A stretch of 64,000 nt of DNA from Pedobacter ginsengisoli (GCF_002736205.1 NZ_CP024091.1:2663555-2727554); one strand, 5' to 3'. Shown: positions 35,147-44,061, counted from the stretch's first letter. Notes: a model not told the origin generated them from the sequence alone. A program made the numbers and translations.

Positions 35147-35776
35147 ATGAGTAACAAGGAAGAACAGCTAAATGCATTGAACGACATTAAAAAAATGATG
35201 GATCGTTCGTCAAGATTTATTTCTTTAAGTGGTTTATCAGGAGTTTTTGCCGGAGTTACCGCATTAGTAGGTGCCTATCTTGCTCATTTAGAAATTACCA
35301 ATGGTGCAAACGGAACCTATGAATATGGCTATACCCAGGATGATCTGGAGGCCAATTTAATTAAAATAGGTGTTGGAGTACTTGTTATTGCTCTTATAGG
35401 AGGCTTTCTGCTTACACTTAGACAAACAAGAAGAAAGAAATTACCGTTTTGGGACAGAACCACTAAAAATTTACTGATCAATTTGGCAATCCCCCTCATC
35501 GCTGGAGGCTTATTTATTATTGCTCTTCTTTTGGTTCATCCAGGCACTTATGGTTTAATAGCTCCTTCTTGCTTATTATTTTACGGTCTGGCTTTAATTA
35601 ATGCCAGCAAGTATACTTATAGTGACATCCGTTTTTTAGGCCTTTGCGAAGTTGTGCTTGGATTAGCAGCAATGTTTAATATCGGATATGGACTTTATTT
35701 CTGGGCCTTTGGTTTTGGTGTACTTCATATTTTTTATGGTTTGCTTATGTATTTTAAGTACGAAAGGACTAAGTAA
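35147..35776 (+). CDS. Uncharacterised inner-membrane protein
   Basis: The 209-residue protein has a charged N-terminal helix (MSNKEEQLNALNDIKKMMDRSSRFISLSG) followed by five or so membrane helices (GVFAGVTALVGAYLA, IGVGVLVIALIGGFLLT, LLINLAIPLIAGGLFIIALLL and two more). A short loop holds YGYTQDDLEANL. No family function is known to me. Its stop overlaps the start of the winged-helix gene (TAATG), so the two are translated together. This suggests the membrane protein feeds a signal to, or is controlled by, that regulator. A palindrome covers its promoter. Confidence 0.75.
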   Translation: MSNKEEQLNALNDIKKMMDRSSRFISLSGLSGVFAGVTALVGAYLAHLEITNGANGTYEYGYTQDDLEANLIKIGVGVLVIALIGGFLLTLRQTRRKKLPFWDRTTKNLLINLAIPLIAGGLFIIALLLVHPGTYGLIAPSCLLFYGLALINASKYTYSDIRFLGLCEVVLGLAAMFNIGYGLYFWAFGFGVLHIFYGLLMYFKYERTK

Positions 35777-36072
35777 TGAAAAACCCGATTGGAGCCCTTA
35801 ACAAAATATTTGATAGCCGGATCAGACTGGGCGTGATGTCTATTTTGATTGTAAACGACAGCATTAGTTTTAATGAACTAAAGCAAATGCTGGAACTTAC
35901 AGATGGCAACCTTGCCTCCCACCTGAATACTTTGGAGCAGGCTCAGTATTTAAAAGTCCAAAAATCATTTATCGGCAAAAAAACAAATACTACTTATATA
36001 ATTACAGATTTAGGCAAACAAGCTTTTAAAGTACATCTGGAAGCTTTAGAAAAGATGATCAAGAGCCTTTAA
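35776..36072 (+). CDS. Winged-helix transcriptional regulator (HTH_34-like)
   Basis: The 98-residue single-domain winged helix begins MKNPIGALNKIFDSRIRLGVMSILIVNDSISFNELKQMLELTDGNLASHLNTLEQAQYLKVQKSFIGKKTNTTYIITDLGKQAF. The SFNELKQML...TDGNLASHLNTLE segment is the recognition helix-turn-helix, and KTNTTY the wing. This matches the MarR/ArsR-like PF13601 type. No ligand-binding cysteines are seen. It is coupled to the upstream membrane protein gene and lies 50 bp before a second group of membrane genes. Palindromes at 35121 and 36089 are probable binding sites. Confidence 0.9.
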   Translation: MKNPIGALNKIFDSRIRLGVMSILIVNDSISFNELKQMLELTDGNLASHLNTLEQAQYLKVQKSFIGKKTNTTYIITDLGKQAFKVHLEALEKMIKSL

Positions 36073-36088
36073 TTTTTTTTATCTATTC

Positions 36089-36105
36089 ACTTTGAAATAC
36101 AAAGC
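36089..36105 (+). promoter_or_regulatory. Second copy of the palindromic operator candidate
   Basis: ACTTTG-AAATA-CAAAGC keeps a perfect 5-bp core (CTTTG/CAAAG). It shares with the first site the flanking CTTTTAA (CAAAGTGCTTTTAA versus CAAAGCACTTTTAA). It lies 18 nt before the ATG at 36123. Confidence 0.55.
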
Positions 36106-36122
36106 ACTTTTAATAAACAAAA

Positions 36123-36431
36123 ATGGAAACAACATCAATCAGTCAAATCACAACAATTGCTAAAGAATGTACCAGGTATTCTTTTATTGCCGGGTCTTTA
36201 TTATTCTTAATTTATTGTCTTACAAAATTTAGTCCTTTGATTGGAGTAGGCTTATTATACATCGTGCTCGCTTTGGTGATCAACTCAATTATCTTTTTGA
36301 GTTTATTGATTACCATAATCATTTATCCTGAAGATTACCTCCCGCTCTTAAAGACAGCAATTGTTATGCTGTTTAACCTCCCCATTGCCTTTATCTACCT
36401 GTGGATAATCACAGAATTACCCTTAATCTAA
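36123..36431 (+). CDS. Small uncharacterised membrane protein
   Basis: The 102-residue protein has three membrane helices (FIAGSLLFLIYCLTKF, LIGVGLLYIVLALVINSIIFLSLLITIIIY, AIVMLFNLPIAFIYLWII) and a short polar N-terminus starting METTSISQITTIAKECTRYS. No known family. It is followed after 13 bp by the DUF4173 gene and preceded by the second palindrome, so it starts a transcript probably controlled by the winged-helix regulator. Confidence 0.7.
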   Translation: METTSISQITTIAKECTRYSFIAGSLLFLIYCLTKFSPLIGVGLLYIVLALVINSIIFLSLLITIIIYPEDYLPLLKTAIVMLFNLPIAFIYLWIITELPLI

Positions 36432-36444
36432 TATTATAACTCAT

Positions 36445-38064
36445 ATGAAACAGCGCATAGACCTACAGCTTTTTGCAACAATTGGTGGCGGCATTCTTTT
36501 CACTTTCCTCTTCTGGATGGAGAAACAGGCTCTTAACCTTCTTATTTACTCCCTTTTTTTAATTGTCATCACTTTACTTGACCAGGAAAAGCAAAAAACC
36601 AAAAAACTCTACATTGTTATCGCCAGTCATCTTCTGGCTGCCGTGCTTGTAGTTATAAATCAATCGATACTGAACATCATAACCTGGTATATCAGTTTTG
36701 CAGTGATGATGGGCTTAATCCATTTCCCTCTGTTAAGGAATATTTTTTCTGTCCTGCTGGCTGCATTTTTACAAATCATTACAGCTCCGATAAATCTTTT
36801 AAAAAAAATAATGGCACTTCATTTCAGGAGTCTCTCTTTTAAGCCTGTTTTAAAGATTGTTACATACATTGTTATCCCATGCTTTGCCATACTTTTTTTT
36901 AGTATACTTTATAGCGAGGCTAACACCATTTTTGCCGATTACCTTAATCAGATTACTTCTGGCATATCCACATTTATAAACAACATACTGATCTTCCTGT
37001 TCCCCCAATTAAGTTTTGAACGCTTTATGCACATTATACTTGGGATCATTTTGAGTGCAGGAATTTTCATCAGCTTAAAAAAGGTTGAACTTGAAAAAAT
37101 TGAAAGTCGCTTTAATGAGCAGCTAACAAAGGCGCACAGAAATAAAACATCCAAATCTATCGGGTATATGTTTATGGAAGTTTTTGCTGAAGGTTTGCTA
37201 AAAAAAGTGATGGCTTTAAAAACTGAAAACATTATAGGCATCATCTCATTCATAGCCTTAAACCTCTTATTGCTTTCATTAAATATTATTGATTTAACTA
37301 CGTTGTGGCTAGGCAAAAATATTGGGTTAAGCGGAGCAGACTATTCAAATGAACTTCATGATGGTACCAACGCGCTAATAATAAGTATTGTTATGGCCAT
37401 GATGGTTATTGTTTATTTTTTTAGAGGTAATTTAAATTTCTATAGCAAAAATAAGACAATCAGACTCCTGGCCTATTTATGGATTTTTCAGAATATGTTT
37501 CTGGTTTGTTCTGTTTTACTCAGAGATTTTCATTATATAAATGCCCTTGGGCTAACTTACAAGCGCATTGGGGTATTGGTTTTCTTATTACTTTGTTCAA
37601 TAGGCCTTTTTACTGTTTACATCAAAGTTGCACAACAGAAAACCTTCTTCTATCTGTGTAAAGTGAATGGATTGATGTGGTATACATTACTGCTAGTTTT
37701 TGGTTTTGTAAACTGGGATGTTTTAATCGTGAATCACAACATTAATAACAGGGACTCCATCAACTTAGATCTTGATCATTTAACAGAATTGTCTGACAAG
37801 ACACTCCCCCTCTTGAATAAGAATAAGTTGATACTTCGAAAATATTTGAGCACCTCAAAATATGCCTACAGATGGAGTAACGATACAACCCGTATCGCTA
37901 CAAAACCAACTGCACCAACCGATGCAGAACAGATTTTGGCTTTTGAAAAAGATTTAAACCAGCGCAACAATACATTTAAAACAAAATACAATGAAACATC
38001 CTGGCTTTCGTGGAATTACCGCGATTGGCAAACCATGCAATTTTTAACTGAAAATCATCTATAA
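36445..38064 (+). CDS. DUF4173/DUF4153 family membrane protein
   Basis: The 539-residue inner-membrane protein has about 12 hydrophobic helices and a soluble C-terminal tail of about 100 residues (from NHNINNRDSINLDLDHLTELSD on). The late transmembrane part, LRDFHYINALGLTYKRIGVLVFLLLCSIGLFTVYIK, is the conserved DUF4173 region. The function of the family is not known. The gene sits in a run with a three-helix membrane protein upstream and a diiron-like protein 16 bp downstream, under the palindromic operator. Confidence 0.8.
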   Translation: MKQRIDLQLFATIGGGILFTFLFWMEKQALNLLIYSLFLIVITLLDQEKQKTKKLYIVIASHLLAAVLVVINQSILNIITWYISFAVMMGLIHFPLLRNIFSVLLAAFLQIITAPINLLKKIMALHFRSLSFKPVLKIVTYIVIPCFAILFFSILYSEANTIFADYLNQITSGISTFINNILIFLFPQLSFERFMHIILGIILSAGIFISLKKVELEKIESRFNEQLTKAHRNKTSKSIGYMFMEVFAEGLLKKVMALKTENIIGIISFIALNLLLLSLNIIDLTTLWLGKNIGLSGADYSNELHDGTNALIISIVMAMMVIVYFFRGNLNFYSKNKTIRLLAYLWIFQNMFLVCSVLLRDFHYINALGLTYKRIGVLVFLLLCSIGLFTVYIKVAQQKTFFYLCKVNGLMWYTLLLVFGFVNWDVLIVNHNINNRDSINLDLDHLTELSDKTLPLLNKNKLILRKYLSTSKYAYRWSNDTTRIATKPTAPTDAEQILAFEKDLNQRNNTFKTKYNETSWLSWNYRDWQTMQFLTENHL

Positions 38065-38080
38065 TCTTAAAATCTGATGT

Positions 38081-38836
38081 ATGCACAACTCATCGTACTG
38101 GATAAACTATTTTAACCAAAACCTACAGAACAAAAGAATCGACTGGAGCATCAGCCCGAATTTAACTCAACTAGAAAAAACCAATATTTTAAGCTCTTTA
38201 CAGGCCTGGCAATTGGGAGAAACATCTGAGGGGACAAACCTGGTAAATGCTGCGACCAAACATACAAAGAACCTAAGTGATCCGTATTACACAGATGCAA
38301 TTAAGCTATTTATTAAAGAAGAGCAAAAGCATGGTAATAATTTGGGCCGGTATATTGATCTAATTGGTGAACAAAGGATAAAAAAAGACTGGGGCGATAG
38401 CTTGTTTAGAAAAATAAGGGGACTAAATACAGACATGGAGTTTTGGACCATTGCTGTAATTACAGTTGAAAGTACTGCCCAGATATTTTATCAATGTTTA
38501 AAGGATGCTACCAACTGTAAACTGCTTAAACAAATATGTACCGATATTTTAATTGACGAAGCAGCTCATATTAATTTTCAAATTGAGAGATTACATTTGA
38601 TATATAAACACAAGAGTCCATTTACAAGAACTATTACCTATTATTTTTACACAGTTTTCTATTTTTCTACAGCCATGGTAGTCTGGCTTGCGCACAAAAG
38701 ATTGTTCAATGCTGGCAAGGTTCACTTTTACAGTTATTGGGTCAAGATGAAACTCAAGTTTAGAAAGACTATTAAAAAACTGAAACCAGAAAGCGAAAAT
38801 ATAAACACCGAAAATACCTGTAGCCATTTGTTATAA
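38081..38836 (+). CDS. Ferritin-like diiron domain protein
   Basis: The 251-residue protein has a four-helix-bundle metal pattern: FIKEEQKHGNNLGRYI (ExxH), the Glu in ITVESTAQIFY, and DILIDEAAHINFQIERL (DExxH). These are the ligand spacings of ferritin-like diiron oxidases and oxygenases. A hydrophobic stretch (TYYFYTVFYFSTAMVVWL) near residue 195 suggests membrane attachment. The tail is basic. No substrate can be named. It is the last gene of the membrane-protein cassette; the sucC promoter overlaps its end. Confidence 0.75.
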   Translation: MHNSSYWINYFNQNLQNKRIDWSISPNLTQLEKTNILSSLQAWQLGETSEGTNLVNAATKHTKNLSDPYYTDAIKLFIKEEQKHGNNLGRYIDLIGEQRIKKDWGDSLFRKIRGLNTDMEFWTIAVITVESTAQIFYQCLKDATNCKLLKQICTDILIDEAAHINFQIERLHLIYKHKSPFTRTITYYFYTVFYFSTAMVVWLAHKRLFNAGKVHFYSYWVKMKLKFRKTIKKLKPESENINTENTCSHLL

Positions 38837-38858
38837 AGCTTTTGAAATTGTAGATTTG
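38827..38858 (+). promoter_or_regulatory. sucC promoter (-33 and -7 boxes)
   Basis: TTTG (38827-38830) and TAGATTTG (38851-38858) are separated by 20 nt, an ideal Bacteroidota arrangement. The predicted leader is about 15 nt. The -33 box lies inside the end of the diiron protein gene. Confidence 0.65.
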
Positions 38859-38877
38859 AACAAATTTTTTCAGCATA

Positions 38878-40068
38878 ATGAATATCCACGAATATCAAGG
38901 TAAAGAAATACTTAAAAGTTTTGGAGTAGCCGTACAAGAAGGTATAGTAGCCGACACGGTAGAGCAGGCTGTAGAAGCTGCTAAAAAAATGAAAACTGAC
39001 TACAATTCTGACTGGGTTGTAATTAAAGCTCAAATCCACGCTGGTGGTAGAGGTAAAGGCGGCGGTGTAAAGCTTGCTAAAAACCTTGATGAGGTTAAGG
39101 AAAGAGCTACTGCTATTTTAGGTATGCAGTTGGTAACTCCACAAACTGGTCCGGAAGGAAAGAAAGTTAACAAAATTTTAGTTGCTCAGGACGTATACTA
39201 TCCAGGTGCATCTGAAACCAAAGAATTCTATATCAGCGTATTGTTAAACCGTGCTAACGGAAGAAACATAATCATGTATTCTACTGAAGGTGGGATGGAT
39301 ATTGAAGAGGTTGCAGAACATACTCCTCATTTGATCTTCAAAGAAGAGATTGACCCTAAAGTTGGTTTACAAGGATTTCAGGCTCGTAAAATAGCTTTCA
39401 ACCTTGGCCTAAGTGGTCAGGCTTTTAAAGAGATGGTAAAATTTGTTAGCGCACTTTACAAAGCTTACGACAGCACTGACTCTTCAATGTTTGAAATCAA
39501 TCCTGTTTTAAAAACATCCGATGATAAAATTATTGCTGTTGATGCTAAAGTAGATCTAGACGAAAATGCATTATTCCGTCATCCGGATTACGCTGCAATG
39601 CGTGATAAACTGGAAGAAGATCCTACTGATGTTGAAGCAAGCGAATCAAACCTTAATTATGTTAAACTTGATGGAAACGTTGGTTGCATGGTTAATGGAG
39701 CAGGACTTGCAATGGCTACGATGGATATTATTAAAATTGCAGGTGGAGAGCCGGCTAACTTTTTAGATGTTGGTGGTACTGCAAATGCACAAACAGTAAA
39801 AGCTGGTTTTAACATTATCCTTAAAGATCCAAATGTGAAAGCTATTCTGATTAACATATTTGGCGGTATTGTTCGTTGCGACCGTGTTGCCCAAGGTGTT
39901 ATTGATGCCTATAAAGAAATTGGAGATGTTCCAGTTCCAATCATTTGTCGCTTACAAGGAACAAATGCTGTTGAAGCTAAGCAACTAATAGATGATTCAG
40001 GATTAAAAGTTTTCTCTGCAATAGCATTAAAAGATGCTGCTGATTTAGTTACTAAAGTATTAGCTTAA
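38878..40068 (+). CDS. sucC: Succinyl-CoA synthetase beta subunit (ADP-forming)
   Basis: The 396-residue subunit has the N-terminal ATP-grasp domain (MNIHEYQGKEILKSFGV, VVIKAQIHAGGRGKGGGVKLA, FEINPVLKTSDDKIIAVDAKVDLDENALFRH). Its C-terminal CoA-ligase domain has GNVGCMVNGAGLAMATMDIIKIAGGEPANFLDVGG and ILINIFGGIVRCD. It couples succinyl-CoA cleavage to ATP formation in the TCA cycle with SucD, which is not in the window. A group II intron begins 30 bp after the stop in antisense. The probable original terminator is now 1.97 kb downstream at 42034. Confidence 0.97.
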   Translation: MNIHEYQGKEILKSFGVAVQEGIVADTVEQAVEAAKKMKTDYNSDWVVIKAQIHAGGRGKGGGVKLAKNLDEVKERATAILGMQLVTPQTGPEGKKVNKILVAQDVYYPGASETKEFYISVLLNRANGRNIIMYSTEGGMDIEEVAEHTPHLIFKEEIDPKVGLQGFQARKIAFNLGLSGQAFKEMVKFVSALYKAYDSTDSSMFEINPVLKTSDDKIIAVDAKVDLDENALFRHPDYAAMRDKLEEDPTDVEASESNLNYVKLDGNVGCMVNGAGLAMATMDIIKIAGGEPANFLDVGGTANAQTVKAGFNIILKDPNVKAILINIFGGIVRCDRVAQGVIDAYKEIGDVPVPIICRLQGTNAVEAKQLIDDSGLKVFSAIALKDAADLVTKVLA

Positions 40069-40143
40069 TATTTAGCTACAAAAAATAAATCTTTATTAAT
40101 CGAGTAGGAAGATAGGGATTATTTCCCTATCTGTCCTCTCACA

Positions 40144-40174
40144 CCACACGTACGTGCCGTTCGGCATACGGCGG
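40144..40174 (-). ncRNA. Group II intron domain V
   Basis: A hairpin read on the minus strand: inner TGCC/GGCA stem with a GAAC loop, a 2-nt CG bulge, a CGTA/TACG stem, and a lower CCGC stem. The CGC triad at the start of the helix is the catalytic form described for group IIC introns. It is followed by the domain VI hairpin and the 3' splice site. Confidence 0.75.
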
Positions 40175-40178
40175 TTTG

Positions 40179-41454
40179 TTAGAATAACTTCGTTTGGTGT
40201 TCAGTTTTCCAATAGTAGTAGTTGGCAAATCCAATGTACTTCAGCTTTGCGAAATACTCAATACTCAGATTACCCTGAAGGATTGGACTACGTGCCAGTC
40301 GACAATAGGACTTCCTACTATTAGACCATTCGAATGCCTTCTGCTTTCCAACCCCCAGTTTGATCAGGTTTCGGCTTCGGCATCCTGCATTCTTCCACTG
40401 TTTCCAGATGATCATCCGCAGTCTGACCCGTGTCATTTCATCCAGCCTTATCATCACATGCTTAGCCCCTGCAATGGAAAAAATAGTTGACCCAACCCCT
40501 AATGGTCATATCAAGCTTTCTGATCCGTTCGATGATAGTAATTGGATCATTGCGTTTAGTATGTCCAAGGAGTTTCTGTTTTATAATCTTAACAGACTTG
40601 GTTGCAATCCTCATTTTCCAATCTTTGCCCGTCTTGTAGAACGAGAAGCCCAGCAGGGTACTCTGTGATGGTCTGCTCACCTTACTCTTTTCACGGTTCA
40701 CTTTCAGCTTTAGACCTCCTTCCAGATAGCTGGTAATGTTATCCATCACCCTATCTGCCGATTTTCTGCTGTGAACATATATACTGCAATCATCAGCGTA
40801 TCGTACGAACTTGTGACCCCGCTCTTCGAGCTTAGCATCCAGTTCATGAAGAACAATATTGGATAAAAGCGGACTAAGTGGACTGCCCTGTGGTGTGCCC
40901 TCTTTTCTTGGGGAAACAAGCCCGTTCTCCATCATACCACTGCTCAGATATAAACGGATAAGCTTTAATGTACGCTTATCTTTTATCTTTCCTGATAGCA
41001 GGCACATGAGTTTGTCATGGTTTACCCGATCAAAGAATTTGTCCAGATCAAGCTCCACAATCCATGTGTAACCAGCATTAAGGTATTCCTGTGCCTTGAG
41101 CACTGCCTGATGAGCCTTGCGCTTTGGACGGAAACCATAACTACTGAAAGAAAAGTCGCCCTCATATTTCGGACTCAGCCATTGGGAAATAGACTGTTGA
41201 ATCAACCGATCAATGACCGTTGGGATGCCAAGCATCCTTGCTCCCCCACCAGACTTGGGTATCTCTACCTTTCTTACCGCACTCGGGCGGTAACTGCCGT
41301 TCAAAATATCAGACCGTAATGTCTGCCAGTTGATATTCAGGTAGTCCCGAAGTTCATCGGTCTGCATACCATCAATACCACCAGCTCCCTTATTGGCGGT
41401 TACCTGCCTAAAGGCGCTTTGTACATTTCGGATGTCTAATATTTCTTCAAGCAT
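40179..41454 (-). pseudogene. ltrA: Group II intron reverse transcriptase/maturase, frameshifted
   Basis: From ATG 41454 (MLEEILDIRNVQSAFRQV) the frame encodes the RT domain with IDGM, GGARMLGIPTVIDRLIQQSI, SFSSYGFRPKRKAHQA, ELDLDKFFDRVNH, GTPQGSPLSPLLSNI and FVRYADDCSIYVHS. It then stops at 40462. The maturase (GIIM) part continues in another frame from about 40480 to 40179, with MIIWKQWKNAGCRSRNLIKLGV and SRKSYCRLARSPILQGNL. Removing one base from the A6 run at 40478-40483 (T6 on the minus strand) restores one protein of about 430 residues. There is no HNH endonuclease, as in class IIC. Sequencing error, mutation or slippage are all possible. Confidence 0.85.
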
Positions 41455-42033
41455 ACTACTAAAAAAAACTCTTTCCCAGGCATTGTGCACATTGGTTGCA
41501 CGGCTCGGCTCAGCTCCTCTTACAGTCTACTCTCGGATTCCGTCCTACCATCATGTAAGCAGTTCTCTAAAGTGGTTCCGCTGTAATCACTCTGCCATAA
41601 ACTTTCTGTTTCCTTTGCCATCCCAACATTCAGTCCTTCCCTAAAAAAATATAGGTATTATGACCTCGGCTGACTTCTCCCTGTACCAGATGGGCATTAC
41701 GATACTGTCCATTGTTTCTTCTACAGCAATCGCACTTGCTCTCGACAGATTATAGGGAGATCTCCCGGGGTAAGGCAACCCGCTTTCTATGGATGTGACC
41801 TCTGTATCTACGTAGTGATATTCTGTGCAGTATAGGGCTTTTGTTTGTCTTGCAACATCACCCATATCACCTCGCCTTATATACAGTTCCTGTTCGTAAG
41901 TCCCCATATTTGCCGCCAGCTTCCTTCGGATTCGCAGTCGCCTGCGACACCCTTGCTATTGGCTAACACTTCCTACTGCAAAGTGTGTTCGGGACTTGCA
42001 CCCTAGAGCTGATTGCCATGCCCGGCACACAAG

Positions 42034-42066
42034 AAAAAGCCAATTGTTAACTCAATTGGCTTTTTT
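42034..42066. terminator. Bidirectional hairpin terminator, probable original sucC terminator
   Basis: A 13-bp perfect stem (42034-42046 with 42053-42065) with a 6-nt loop has A/T runs on both arms. It lies 3 nt beyond the intron 5' end and would have followed sucC closely before insertion. Confidence 0.85.
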
Positions 42067-42143
42067 CATTTACAAAAAAATAAATAGGCTTATTATCTGC
42101 CCACCGCACACAAAAAAATTGAAATAACACTTTTAAAATAAGA

Positions 42144-42175
42144 AGAGGCATACAACCATCCAATTGTATGCCTCT
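42144..42175. repeat. Perfect 12-bp inverted repeat
   Basis: AGAGGCATACAA (42144-42155) pairs with TTGTATGCCTCT (42164-42175) over an 8-nt loop. In the minus direction it is followed by TCTTATTTT, so it could be a weak minus-strand terminator. It may also be a remnant of a lost gene end. Confidence 0.6.
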
Positions 42176-42562
42176 CTAACCAAATATAAATTAAACGAGC
42201 ATTACAAATATAGAGTTTTTAAATTAAAAACAATACAAAATGATATATTTTTAAAAATAAAATCATAAAATCATTAAAATAACTGACACAAAACACAAAT
42301 AACATACAAAAACAATACAAATAGTCAAATAAACAACAACAAATCAACAACAAATACAAAATATACATAATATAAAACTAAAAAAATCTCAAAAAACATA
42401 CACAAACTGATAAAAACACAATAAAAAATAACACATTTTTATAAAAAACCATAACAAAACTATAAAAAACATAAAAAAACAGCATAAATCAAAACAAAAA
42501 TAACCTTATACAACTTTAATGATCAACTAAAATATTCCCTCTCATTTATTAAAGGAAATCCT

Positions 42563-42570
42563 TATTTTTG
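42563..42570 (+). promoter_or_regulatory. -7 promoter box of asnS
   Basis: TATTTTTG fits TAnnTTTG and ends 20 nt before the ATG at 42591. No clear -33 box. Confidence 0.45.
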
Positions 42571-42590
42571 AGCCGCTCCACAAGAAAATC

Positions 42591-44039
42591 ATGATTAAAA
42601 GAGAAAAAGTAAAAAGTTTGTTAAATACAAACGAATTCGACAGAGAAGTTACAGTTATGGGATGGGTGCGAACTTTTCGCAACAACCAGTTTATTGCAAT
42701 AAATGATGGTTCCTGCATTGGGAATATCCAAATTGTAGTAGATTTTAATAATACTCCGGAAGAACTTTTAAAACGTATAACTACCGGGGCTGCAATTTCT
42801 GTTAAAGGAACAATTGTTGAATCATTAGGAAAAGGTCAAAGAGTAGATATTAAAGCAGAATCTATTGAAATATTAGGCGATAGTGATCCTGAAAAATTCC
42901 CCCTTCAACCTAAAAAACATAGTTTGGAATTTTTACGTGAGATTGCCCACCTACGCTTCCGGACCAATACATTTAATGCAGTTTTCAAATTACGCCATGC
43001 ATTAGCTTTTGCTATTCACCAATTTTATAATGAAAGAGGCTTTGTATATATGCACACTCCGGTAATTACCGCTTCGGATGCTGAAGGTGCAGGTGAAATG
43101 TTTAAAGTTACTACTCTTGACTTTGATAATGTACCACGTGCTGAAGATGGAAAAGTAGATTACTCACAGGATTTCTTTGCACGTGCAACTAACCTAACAG
43201 TATCAGGACAGCTAGAAGGTGAATTGGCTGCAATGGCTTTTGGACAGATTTATACTTTTGGCCCTACTTTTAGAGCTGAAAACTCGAACACAGCCCGCCA
43301 TCTTGCTGAGTTTTGGATGGTTGAGCCTGAAGTTGCTTTTGCTGACCTTGATGACAATATGCAGCTTGCTGAAGATATGCTTAAATATGTTATTAGCTAT
43401 GCGCTTGAGCACTGTAAAGAAGAAATAGAGTTCTTAAATAATCGTTTACTTGAAGAGGAAAAAACAAAACCTCAGAATGAGCGCAGTGAGTTATCTTTAA
43501 TAGAAAAACTAAACTTCTGCCTGAACAATGATTTTGAACGTTTAACTTACACAGAGGCTATAGCGATTTTAAAATCTTCGAAACCTAATCAGAAAAAACA
43601 ATTCAAGTATATTATTGATGAATGGGGAGCTGATTTACAATCAGAACATGAACGCTTCCTTGTTGAAAAACACTTTAAAAAACCTGTTATATTAACAGAT
43701 TATCCGGCTGATATTAAATCGTTCTATATGCGTCAGAATGAGCCTGATGCACAGGGCAGAAAAACGGTTGCTGCGATGGATATTTTGTTTCCAGGAATTG
43801 GAGAAATAATAGGTGGATCTCAAAGAGAGGAACGCCTTGATAGGCTTACCCAAAGAATGGAAGATCTTGATATTCCACAAGACGAAATGTGGTGGTATCT
43901 TGACACCAGACGCTTTGGATCGGCACCACACTCTGGTTTTGGATTAGGTTTTGAACGACTGATATTATTTGTAAGTGGAATGACTAACATCAGAGATGTT
44001 ATTGCATTTCCTCGTTTCCCTAAAAACGCAGAATTTTAA
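42591..44039 (+). CDS. asnS: Asparaginyl-tRNA synthetase
   Basis: The 482-residue class IIb synthetase charges tRNA-Asn with asparagine. The N-terminal OB-fold anticodon domain (residues 1-110) has [22 protein letters not shown]. The catalytic domain has the [17 protein letters not shown] region, motif 2 [21 protein letters not shown], and motif 3 [27 protein letters not shown]. An insertion around 270-330 ([21 protein letters not shown]) is typical of bacterial AsnRS. The start follows a normal -7 box. The gene is next to an unusual G-poor leader region. Confidence 0.96.
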   Translation: MIKREKVKSLLNTNEFDREVTVMGWVRTFRNNQFIAINDGSCIGNIQIVVDFNNTPEELLKRITTGAAISVKGTIVESLGKGQRVDIKAESIEILGDSDPEKFPLQPKKHSLEFLREIAHLRFRTNTFNAVFKLRHALAFAIHQFYNERGFVYMHTPVITASDAEGAGEMFKVTTLDFDNVPRAEDGKVDYSQDFFARATNLTVSGQLEGELAAMAFGQIYTFGPTFRAENSNTARHLAEFWMVEPEVAFADLDDNMQLAEDMLKYVISYALEHCKEEIEFLNNRLLEEEKTKPQNERSELSLIEKLNFCLNNDFERLTYTEAIAILKSSKPNQKKQFKYIIDEWGADLQSEHERFLVEKHFKKPVILTDYPADIKSFYMRQNEPDAQGRKTVAAMDILFPGIGEIIGGSQREERLDRLTQRMEDLDIPQDEMWWYLDTRRFGSAPHSGFGLGFERLILFVSGMTNIRDVIAFPRFPKNAEF

Positions 44040-44061
44040 TAGACTCACCACTATAACAAAA

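Larger units (their letters stand above)
40099..42030 (-). mobile_element. Group II intron, IIC-like, about 1.93 kb
   Basis: On the minus strand the element starts at 42030 with GTGTGCCGGG, matching the group II 5' consensus GTGYG. It ends near 40099 with CCTACTCGAT, a typical 3' end. Domain V is a hairpin at 40144-40174 with a CGC triad, a GAAC loop and a 2-nt bulge. Domain VI is the GATAGGG/CCCTATC hairpin at 40109-40130. A reverse transcriptase/maturase without an endonuclease domain lies in domain IV. A hairpin terminator lies directly before the 5' end, the insertion preference of group IIC introns. The exact 3' end is uncertain by a few nt. The intron is antisense to sucC. Confidence 0.88.
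42067..42590. other. Intergenic region before asnS: hairpin, then a G-depleted AT-rich tract
   Basis: After the terminator comes a perfect 12-bp hairpin (42144-42155 with 42164-42175, 8-nt loop) with no T run in the plus direction. Then comes a tract of about 300 nt that is mostly A with C and T; 42241-42480 contains only four G on the plus strand. The right end holds the asnS promoter box. No coding frame is seen. The tract's function is unknown. Confidence 0.55.

Noticed and set aside
36948..37316. 122-codon minus-strand frame inside the DUF4173 gene
   Set aside because: Antisense shadow of a clear membrane-protein gene.
40179..41490. Reverse transcriptase as part of a retron, DGR or Abi defence system
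   Set aside because: Group II intron ends, domain V and a maturase domain are present; no msr/msd, template/variable repeats or accessory genes were seen.
41641..41907. 88-codon minus-strand frame in the intron
   Set aside because: It lies in the structured RNA domains of the group II intron before the maturase start. Such frames are by-products of ribozyme sequence.
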